Positions 1 through 5,791 of a stretch of DNA of 9,693 bases are shown in pieces. Every line of letters starts with the position of its first letter. Position 1 is the stretch's first letter. Location of the stretch: assembly GCA_902478765.1 (NCBI GenBank), contig CABSMN010000023.1, positions 1-9,693 of the forward strand, in the 5' to 3' direction. A program made the translations under genes and the position numbers. The notes below the pieces were generated by a model. That model was not told the origin of the DNA and did no database searches. It saw only the letters and a list, made by a program, of their open reading frames with translations. Source of the stretch: an uncultured Collinsella sp. Lineage in GTDB: Bacteria; Actinomycetota; Coriobacteriia; Coriobacteriales; Coriobacteriaceae.

Positions 1-938
1 AGGTTCTGTTTGCGCGCGTAGTCGTTGATCACGCGGGTGAGCGCGGTGCGGAAGCCCTCAAGGTGCATGCCGCCCTCGGGGGTGTAGATGTCGTTGGCAA
101 ACGACATGACGTTCTCGCCGTAGCCGCTATTCCACTGCAGGGAAACCTCGACCTCGCCCATCTTGGCCACAGGTGCGTCCGGGTCCGATTTACCCTCGAT
201 ATAGATGGGCTCCTTAAAGGCCTCGGGGACGTCCTTGCCCTCGTTGAGGAACTTGACGAAGTCGATGATGCCGCCCTCGTAGCAAAACTCCTCCACGTGG
301 GGAGTCGCCTCGCGCTCGTCGGTCAGCACGATTTTGAGGTTCTTATTGAGGAACGCCGTCTCCTGCAGACGGTTGTGCAGCGTATCGAAATCGTAAATGC
401 AGGTCTCGAAGATCTCGTCGTCGGGCCAGAAGGTGACGGTGGTGCCCGTCGAATCCGAGGTGCCCACGACCTCCATCTTCTTGACGGTCTTGCCGCGCGA
501 GAACTCCATCTCGTAGGTGTTGCCGTCGCGACGAACCTGAACGACCACGCGCTTGGACAGTGCGTTGACGACGGAGATGCCCACGCCGTGCAGGCCGCCC
601 GAGACCTTATAGGCCGAGTTATCGAACTTACCGCCGGCGTGCAAGATCGTCATGACAACCTCGAGCGTCGGAATCTTTTTAACAGGGTGCTCGTCGACGG
701 GGATGCCGCGCCCGTTGTCGACGACCGTGATGGAGTTGTCGGCGTGGACCGTCACCTGGATCTCGGTGCAGAAACCGGCCATGGCCTCGTCGACGGAGTT
801 GTCAACGATCTCCCACACCAGGTGATGCAGACCGCTGGCGCTCGTCGAGCCGATATACATGCCCGGGCGCTTACGAACGGCCTCGAGACCTTCGAGAATC
901 TTAATCTCGCCGCCATCGTAATCGTTTTCGTTTGCCAC
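1..938 (-). CDS. gyrB: DNA gyrase subunit B, N-terminal part (cut by window edge)
   Basis: GyrB is the ATPase subunit of DNA gyrase, which introduces negative supercoils and works with GyrA. The first 312 residues are present; the rest lies beyond base 1. The GHKL ATPase fold is clear: the N-box [10 protein letters not shown] holds catalytic Glu43 and Asn47, the G1 box is DNGRGIP (74-80), and the ATP-lid motif GGLHGVG lies at 114-120. The early segment RKRPGMYIG (22-30) is typical of GyrB. The start chosen is GTG at 938, four bases after a strong GGAGG (943-947 on the complement); a GTG two bases further upstream is in another frame. A terminator at 988-1017 lies upstream, so gyrB probably has its own promoter; only a poor TTTACG-17-TACACA pair (990-962) is visible. 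ParE/GyrB ambiguity is small given the neighbours. Confidence 0.97.
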   Translation of the reverse strand, partial: MANENDYDGGEIKILEGLEAVRKRPGMYIGSTSASGLHHLVWEIVDNSVDEAMAGFCTEIQVTVHADNSITVVDNGRGIPVDEHPVKKIPTLEVVMTILHAGGKFDNSAYKVSGGLHGVGISVVNALSKRVVVQVRRDGNTYEMEFSRGKTVKKMEVVGTSDSTGTTVTFWPDDEIFETCIYDFDTLHNRLQETAFLNKNLKIVLTDEREATPHVEEFCYEGGIIDFVKFLNEGKDVPEAFKEPIYIEGKSDPDAPVAKMGEVEVSLQWNSGYGENVMSFANDIYTPEGGMHLEGFRTALTRVINDYARKQN

Positions 939-987
939 ACGTCCTCCTTCAGTCAAGAAAATGTGTACAGCCTTACTAGTTTATCGT

Positions 988-1017
988 AAAAAAATACCAT
1001 CGGGAACGAGGGTATTT
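988..1017 (-). terminator. Intrinsic terminator after dciA, upstream of gyrB
   Basis: Read on the minus strand, AAATACC (1017-1011) pairs perfectly with GGTATTT (998-992). One C/T mismatch follows, then TCG/CGA closes a TTCC loop. Seven U residues (994-988) follow the stem. It lies 27 bases after the dciA stop and 50 bases before the gyrB start, so it should end the dnaN-recF-dciA transcript or attenuate entry into gyrB. The stem is AT-rich, so termination may be partial. Confidence 0.8.
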
Positions 1018-1043
1018 GGCTCTACAAGGCCACCAGATGCGAT

Positions 1044-1607
1044 TTAAGGCTCTTTTTTGCTTTGCACGCCCTTGGCCCACTCGGCACTGGCTCTCATGGC
1101 GTTCTCGAGGGCCTCGCGCAGTTTTTGGTCTTCGATGGGCGCCACTTGGCGCTCAATCTCGGTGCGCTCGGCCTCACTTAGGTCAGCATGCGGAGCCGGC
1201 GGGCGCTCGGCCACGGCAGGACGCAGACGCTCTTTGGCAGCGGGCGGCGTGTGACCGGGCGCGGTGGTTTTGAACACCAGGCCATCCACATGCGCACCGG
1301 CGCGCTCCATGCGCGCGCGGATGATCTCGCGCAACAGCGTCATTTCCTGCGTCCACGAGGGCGAATCGAGATATACCAGCAGCTCATTGGACTCGGGCAG
1401 GTAGCGCAGGCCCGTCACATGCCGCCCCTCGCGCGTGCCCGAGCATACCGCGTTCCACGCGCGATAGACCGCGCGAGATTCCTCTGCAGCCTCCATCTGC
1501 GCGCGGCGCTCAGGCGTCGCAGCCGCCAGGATGCGCTGGCGCTCTGCGTTCAAAAATCCACTGAAGGCAACCGTTTCGCTCTCGCGCTCGTAATTAGCAC
1601 GTCTCAC
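1044..1607 (-). CDS. dciA: DUF721 family protein, DciA-type replicative helicase loader/operator
   Basis: This 187-residue protein carries a DUF721 core at about residues 47-113. Visible hallmarks are VYRAWNAV around Trp51, the strand NELLVYLDSPSW, Trp85 followed by TQEM, and a helix LLREIIRARM ending in VDGLVF. DUF721 proteins are known as DciA, which interacts with and helps load the replicative helicase DnaB in bacteria lacking DnaC/DnaI; the mycobacterial homologue also sits between recF and gyrB. Residues 114-150 are a Pro/Ala-rich linker, followed by a charged helix (about 143-180), so the C-terminal extension is probably flexible. The start is GTG at 1607, giving a 14-base overlap with the recF end and likely translational coupling; a weak AAGGTGG lies about 9 bases upstream. 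The helicase-loading role is inferred from the family. Confidence 0.85.
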   Translation of the reverse strand: MRRANYERESETVAFSGFLNAERQRILAAATPERRAQMEAAEESRAVYRAWNAVCSGTREGRHVTGLRYLPESNELLVYLDSPSWTQEMTLLREIIRARMERAGAHVDGLVFKTTAPGHTPPAAKERLRPAVAERPPAPHADLSEAERTEIERQVAPIEDQKLREALENAMRASAEWAKGVQSKKEP

Positions 1608-2700
1608 CCATGCTCACCACCTTGGCTCGATCAAGCAGGTCATCGGTAAAGTACCCCAGGTTGGTCGTGGTTATGACCGTCTGGATATCATCGCCGATCA
1701 ACCGTAGAAAAGCACCGCGGCGCTCGCCGTCGAGCTCGCTCATCACGTCGTCCAAAAGCAGCAGCGGGGCGGTACCCAGGACATCGCGAGCCACGGCCAC
1801 CTCCGCCACCTTCCAGGCCAGCACCAACGTTCGCTGCTGTCCTTGGCTGGCAAACGAACGGGCGGAGCGACCCGCCACGGTAAACTCAATCTCATCGCGA
1901 TGCGGTCCCACCAACGTCACGCCGCGGCGAATTTCCTCGTCGGCGTGTTCATCAAGGGCAGCCAGCATGCGCTCGTACGCCCAGCCCTTTAGCTCTTCGC
2001 GATCCTCGACCTGGGGCAAATCCCCCAGTGTGGACGTATAGGTCACGTTGGCAGCCTCACCGGATGCCACTTGCCCGTAGGCAGCGTGCACATGGCCCGC
2101 CAGCCGGTCGAGCAGGGCCAACCGGTGCACGAGCAGGGCCGAGCCCGCGCGGGCAATCGAATCATTCCACGCGCCGAGCATCTCGCGGCAGCACCAGGTC
2201 TCCTTAAGCAGGGCATTACGCTGGGTCACGCAGCGCCCATAGGTGCTCGCAAGATCGGCATAGCGTGCGCTCAGTTGCATGCCAAAGTCATCGAGGGCGG
2301 CGCGGCGCACACTGGCACCTCGCTTAACCATGTCCAGATGGTCGGGGCAAAACAGCACGCTCGGCAGAACCCCGCGCACACCGGCGGCAGAGCACCTCTT
2401 GCCGTTGCGGCTAAACGAGCGCTTACCGTCCTCCGCGCTCAATCCCATATCAAGCACGCGGCCGTCGCCCTCGAGCCTCAGCTCGACCTTGCACGAGCCC
2501 ACGCCGTCATGGACGAGCTCGGCTGCGGTCGGATGCCTAAACGAGGCGCCGCTCGTCAGCAGCTGCAGTGCCTCTATGAGATTGGTCTTTCCCGCCGCGT
2601 TGGGTCCCGCAAGTATCGTCACGCCCTCGTCCAGGGCAAGGCGATAGCTCTCGAAACTGCGGTAGTGCGCGACGGAAAGATCGCGGGCGAACATGGTCAT
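1594..2700 (-). CDS. recF: DNA replication and repair ATPase RecF
   Basis: RecF is an SMC/ABC-like ATPase that, with RecO and RecR, directs RecA to single-strand gaps at stalled forks. The 368-residue length is normal. Walker A is GPNAAGKT (32-39, Lys38), the ABC signature is SQGQQ (285-289), Walker B is PLLLLDD (312-318, Asp317/Asp318), and the segment TLVGPHRDE (262-270) is characteristic of RecF. The N-terminal phrase DLSVAHYRSFESY is the usual RecF opening. There are two possible starts, ATG at 2700 and ATG at 2694; neither has a good Shine-Dalgarno sequence. The gene begins 9 bases after the dnaN stop and overlaps dciA by 14 bases, so translation is probably coupled along the dnaN-recF-dciA unit. 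Confidence 0.97.
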   Translation of the reverse strand: MTMFARDLSVAHYRSFESYRLALDEGVTILAGPNAAGKTNLIEALQLLTSGASFRHPTAAELVHDGVGSCKVELRLEGDGRVLDMGLSAEDGKRSFSRNGKRCSAAGVRGVLPSVLFCPDHLDMVKRGASVRRAALDDFGMQLSARYADLASTYGRCVTQRNALLKETWCCREMLGAWNDSIARAGSALLVHRLALLDRLAGHVHAAYGQVASGEAANVTYTSTLGDLPQVEDREELKGWAYERMLAALDEHADEEIRRGVTLVGPHRDEIEFTVAGRSARSFASQGQQRTLVLAWKVAEVAVARDVLGTAPLLLLDDVMSELDGERRGAFLRLIGDDIQTVITTTNLGYFTDDLLDRAKVVSMGETC

Positions 2701-2709
2701 GGCGCAGCG

Positions 2710-3813
2710 CTAGATGCGGACCGGCATGACCAGGTACAGGTAGTTGATCTTGTCGTAGGACTTGAAGATGCCCGCCTGCGAGTAGCTCTTGAGCTCCAGC
2801 GTGATCTCCTTCTCCTTGGACAGGGCATTGAGGCAGCCGAAGATGTAGTGGTAGTTGAAGGCGATGGTACCCGACTCGCCCTCGGCCTCGACATCGATCG
2901 TCTCCTGCGCCAGATCCTGGTCGTTGGAGATGGAAGACAGGCCCATCTGGCCGTTCTCGACGTCGATCTCGAACTTGACGGCGGGGTTGGCGCTCGCGAT
3001 AACGGCCACGCGTTTGAGGGCGGCATTGAAGGCGGCCACATCGATCTTGACACTCGTCACGCACGAATCGGGGATGAGCTGCCTGTAGTTGGGATACATG
3101 CCCTCGATGCGGCGCGACACGTAGGTGGTGTTGCCGGCCTCGAAGACGACCTGGGTGTCGGTAGCCCCGATCATGATGGTCGCCTGGCTGGCCATGATGT
3201 TCAGCGCGTCGTTAAAGGCGTCAGCCGGAACGTTGAGCTCAAAGGAACCCTCGAGGGTTGAGGTCTCGACCTGCGTATCGCACACGGCCAAGCGGAAGGA
3301 ATCGGTCGCCACCAGACGCACGGTGTTGTTCTCGACCTTCATGTGCACGCCGCCCAGGATGGGGCGGGCCTTGTCGGTCGAGGTGACGCGCCATACGCGC
3401 CCGACCATCTCGGACAAGATATCGGTCGGCAGCTCCACGGCACTCTCGATGGCATAGGCCGGAAACTCGGGGAAGTCATTGGCATCGAGCGTGTTCAGGC
3501 GGAACGAGCTCTTCTCGCAACCAATCAGCACCTGGCGCTCGGACAGCTCAAAGGTGACCGGGGCATCGGGGAGGGTCTTGGTGATATTGGAGAGCATCTT
3601 ACAGGGGATAACCATCTCGCCCTCTTCTTCGACATGCGCCGCGATGCGATGACGGATCGAGATGGTGTAGTTAGAGGTCTGGAATTCCAAGATGCCGTCT
3701 TGCGCCTTGACGAGCACGCCCGACAGGATGGGAAGGGTGGATGCCGAAGCGACACCCTTCATAACGACGCCGATGGCTTGTGTGAGCGAGCTCTGGCTGA
3801 CGGTGAACTTCAT
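2710..3813 (-). CDS. dnaN: DNA polymerase III sliding clamp (beta subunit)
   Basis: DnaN forms the dimeric ring that tethers the replicative polymerase and other partners to DNA. The 367-residue length fits the family. The N terminus MKFTVSQSSLTQAI, the segment GVLVKAQDGILEFQ in domain 1, SSFRLNTLDANDFPEFP (about 100-118), and the C-terminal YLVMPVRI next to the partner-binding cleft all match beta clamps. The start is ATG at 3813 with GAAAGG (3828-3823) nine bases upstream. The gene directly follows the putative oriC, and its 5' leader is very AT-rich. The leftward genes are co-directional with a leftward fork if replication starts in 3814-4051. Recognition is unambiguous. Confidence 0.98.
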   Translation of the reverse strand: MKFTVSQSSLTQAIGVVMKGVASASTLPILSGVLVKAQDGILEFQTSNYTISIRHRIAAHVEEEGEMVIPCKMLSNITKTLPDAPVTFELSERQVLIGCEKSSFRLNTLDANDFPEFPAYAIESAVELPTDILSEMVGRVWRVTSTDKARPILGGVHMKVENNTVRLVATDSFRLAVCDTQVETSTLEGSFELNVPADAFNDALNIMASQATIMIGATDTQVVFEAGNTTYVSRRIEGMYPNYRQLIPDSCVTSVKIDVAAFNAALKRVAVIASANPAVKFEIDVENGQMGLSSISNDQDLAQETIDVEAEGESGTIAFNYHYIFGCLNALSKEKEITLELKSYSQAGIFKSYDKINYLYLVMPVRI

Positions 3814-3828
3814 CTTTTAATACCTTTC

Positions 3829-3860
3829 TATAGATATAAATATCTTAATAATAGTAATAG
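3829..3860. other. AT-rich DNA-unwinding element candidate with DnaA-trio
   Basis: Nearly all bases here are A or T, in sharp contrast to the GC-rich coding DNA around it. At 3846-3860 the plus strand reads TAATAATAGTAATAG, five uninterrupted TA[A/G] triplets. The known DnaA-trio consensus, 3'-[G/A]A[T/A]-5', reads the same way when written 5' to 3'. The nearest box-like site (3873-3881) lies 12 bases to the 3' side of this strand, the geometry required for DnaA to extend from double-stranded boxes onto the trio strand. The stretch also covers the dnaN leader, so a dnaN promoter may overlap it; I could not pick out a convincing -35/-10 pair. Confidence 0.65.
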
Positions 3861-4026
3861 CACTGACGAAACTGTTGATTATTCCCAAAGACGCAGGTCA
3901 GACCCAGAAAGAGAATCGACAGCAACCTGTGTGCAACAGGGGTGGTTTTCCACGTTCAAAACCTGCGCAAAACTTTTCATCACCGCGGGTTGGGTTTTAG
4001 ACACCTTATGCCCGTGGTTTCGACAA

Positions 4027-4039
4027 GTTTTCAACAGGT
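4027..4039 (+). repeat. 13-base repeat GTTTTCAACAGGT, copy 1 (putative DnaA box)
   Basis: This copy lies 13 bases beyond the dnaA stop. It is identical to two copies on the other strand upstream of the dnaA operon (7226-7238 and 7279-7291). The core TTTTCAACA matches the classic TTATCCACA box at 7 of 9 positions. Its recurrence on both sides of dnaA suggests this lineage's own DnaA box. Confidence 0.7.
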
Positions 4040-4051
4040 GTCTCTATTTCC

Positions 4052-5776
4052 CTACGAGCGCAGTGTAATTTTATCGCGCAGCGACTTGAGGTCTTCGGTG
4101 ACGGTGCGGTCTTCCTGGATCATCTTCTGGACCTTTTTGTAGCTCGTGCTGACGGTCGAGTGGTTGCGGTTGCCAAATTCGGCGCCCACCGCCGTGGTCG
4201 TCATTTCGCACATCTCGATGGCCAGGTAGATAGCGATATGGCGTGCTTTGGCGATATTGGCGTTGCGACGCGGGCCGATGAGCTCCTCGTGTGTCACGCC
4301 GTACTGCTCTTCGATGACGGACTGAACCGTCTGGACGTTGATCTTTTTGGCCGATGTGTCGAAGTACTGGCTGGCGATGGCGTCGATATCGTCAAAGGTG
4401 AGTTCCCCTCCCTCGCGCTCGCGGTCGCCCGCCTCGCCGGCGCAGCGCTCGCAAAAGCTCTCGAGTTCGCGGATGTTGGTGCCTGAGACCTCGGCCATGT
4501 GTTTAAAGTGCTCGTCGGTCAGGTGCCCGCCGTCGCCCCCATAGGCCGCCAGCAGCGAGTCGTCGCCTGCCTCGGGAGCGGCGACGATGGTGTTCTCGTA
4601 ATAGCGCTGCAAGATCTTGTATTTCATCTCGTAGCTGGGCTCTGCGACCAGGCAGAGCATGCCGGCGTTGAAGCGGCTGGTCAGACGCTCGTCCATGCTC
4701 AGGTCCTTGGGAGCGCGGTCTGCCGCGATAACGACCTTCTTGTTATTGCGGATGAACTCGTCCATGAGCTGGAAAAAGTAGTCCACGCTCGCGCGCTTGC
4801 CGATGATGTTTTGGATGTCATCGATGATGAGCACGTCCACGCCGTGGTACGCCTGCATGATGGGGGCGTTGCTCTTCTTTTGGCGGTCGAACTCGGTCAT
4901 CAGGTCGTCCAGATATGCCTGGGAGTTGGCATACTTGACCTTGATCTCGGGCGACTTCTCGGCGAGCTCGTTTTTGATGGCAAGCAGCAGGTGCGTCTTG
5001 CCCAGGCCCGATTTGCCGTAGATGAACAGCGATGTGCACGTGCCGCGCTCGTCCGCGAGGGCGGCAAACTTGAGTGCCGAGCGATAGGCATGGCTGTTCT
5101 CGGGGCCGTAGACAAAGTTCTCAAAGGTAAATTTTGAGTTCGCGGCGAGCGGGGCTCCATCCGTATTCTGCTCGGCCGGCACGGCCGGTGCTGGCATGGG
5201 TGAAGCGGGGGTCGCAGCTTGCGTGGATTTAGTTGGCGCTCCGCCCTTCATCTGGTTCATCATGCGACGAAAATCATCGGCCGAGAGCGTGTTTTTGATT
5301 GCAATGCCCGAATCCGCGCCCGCCGCTGCGTCGTGAGCGATGGGCATGTGCGTGACGGGTGCGTTCGTTGACGTCGCCGCCGCGGTTGGCAACGGTGCCA
5401 TGGTTTCACGGGAAACATCGCTGTGCTGGTGCTCGATTGTCGGCACGTCGCCTGCGGAGGCCGGTGCCGCCGGGGAAGCGGCGGGAGCCGTGGCGGGCGC
5501 CGTCGCGGCAGCGGATTCCGTTGCGGCGCCTTGCGGTGCCACGATGTCGAGCGCGATCGGTGCAAAGGCGATTTCTTCCAGATAGGCCTCAATAGTCGGC
5601 TGATGCTTTTTGAGCTGCGCGATGGCAAAGCGCGAGGGGGCCTCGATCGTGAGCGTATCTTCGGTCAGGCTTATGGCGCGCGATTGCCCCAGCATGTTGA
5701 TGAGGCGTGCATCTTGGCCGTCGCGCTGGCAAAAGGCGATGGCGTCCCCCAGGATGATGCTTGCTTCCTCGTCCAC
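4052..5776 (-). CDS. dnaA: Chromosomal replication initiator DnaA (divergent)
   Basis: DnaA is an AAA+ ATPase that binds boxes at oriC and melts the origin. The protein has 574 residues, longer than the usual 440-500. Domain I is about 1-80, followed by a long Ala/Pro/Thr-rich linker (about 81-212). The AAA+ core starts at FTFENFVYGPENSHAYRS: Walker A GKSGLGKT (254-261), Walker B VLIIDD (315-320), sensor I AADR (351-354), arginine-finger segment ERLTSRF (363-369) and sensor II NIRELE (434-439). Domain IV carries FGNRNHSTV (534-542) where the canonical form is FGGRDHTTV. Aligned to E. coli, Arg399 (Arg504) and His434 (His539) are kept, but Pro423, Asp433 and Thr435 become Thr528, Asn538 and Ser540. 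The start is GTG at 5776 with GGGAG five bases upstream. Only 15 bases separate it from the preceding gene, so the two are probably co-transcribed. Confidence 0.96.
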   Translation of the reverse strand: MDEEASIILGDAIAFCQRDGQDARLINMLGQSRAISLTEDTLTIEAPSRFAIAQLKKHQPTIEAYLEEIAFAPIALDIVAPQGAATESAAATAPATAPAASPAAPASAGDVPTIEHQHSDVSRETMAPLPTAAATSTNAPVTHMPIAHDAAAGADSGIAIKNTLSADDFRRMMNQMKGGAPTKSTQAATPASPMPAPAVPAEQNTDGAPLAANSKFTFENFVYGPENSHAYRSALKFAALADERGTCTSLFIYGKSGLGKTHLLLAIKNELAEKSPEIKVKYANSQAYLDDLMTEFDRQKKSNAPIMQAYHGVDVLIIDDIQNIIGKRASVDYFFQLMDEFIRNNKKVVIAADRAPKDLSMDERLTSRFNAGMLCLVAEPSYEMKYKILQRYYENTIVAAPEAGDDSLLAAYGGDGGHLTDEHFKHMAEVSGTNIRELESFCERCAGEAGDREREGGELTFDDIDAIASQYFDTSAKKINVQTVQSVIEEQYGVTHEELIGPRRNANIAKARHIAIYLAIEMCEMTTTAVGAEFGNRNHSTVSTSYKKVQKMIQEDRTVTEDLKSLRDKITLRS

Positions 5777-5791
5777 TGTTTCTCCCGTTCT

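Larger units (their letters stand above)
3814..4051. other. oriC: Putative replication origin (oriC) in the dnaA-dnaN gap
   Basis: This 238-base gene-free stretch lies between dnaA and dnaN. From the dnaA side it holds a GTTTTCAACAGGT site (4027-4039), TTTTCATCA (3974-3982), TTTTCCACG (3946-3954) and, on the minus strand, TAATCAACA (3881-3873). A GC-containing spacer, tandem TA[A/G] triplets (3846-3860) and an AT-rich stretch (3829-3851) then follow towards dnaN. This order (boxes, spacer, trio, AT-rich DNA, dnaN) is the layout of the Bacillus subtilis basal unwinding system. A 7-base inverted repeat, AGACACC (3999-4005) and GGTGTCT (4037-4043), surrounds the first box. I see no terminator for dnaA and no RNA gene here. 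The origin assignment rests on position and sequence layout and is not experimental. Confidence 0.75.

Noticed and set aside
63..989. A 308-codon plus-strand open frame opposite gyrB
   Set aside because: gyrB on the minus strand carries all GHKL motifs; the antisense frame has no recognisable features.
2071..3261. A long open frame of 396 codons on the plus strand opposite recF and dnaN
   Set aside because: It is antisense to two unambiguous conserved genes, has no ribosome site or recognisable domain, and reflects the codon bias of GC-rich DNA.
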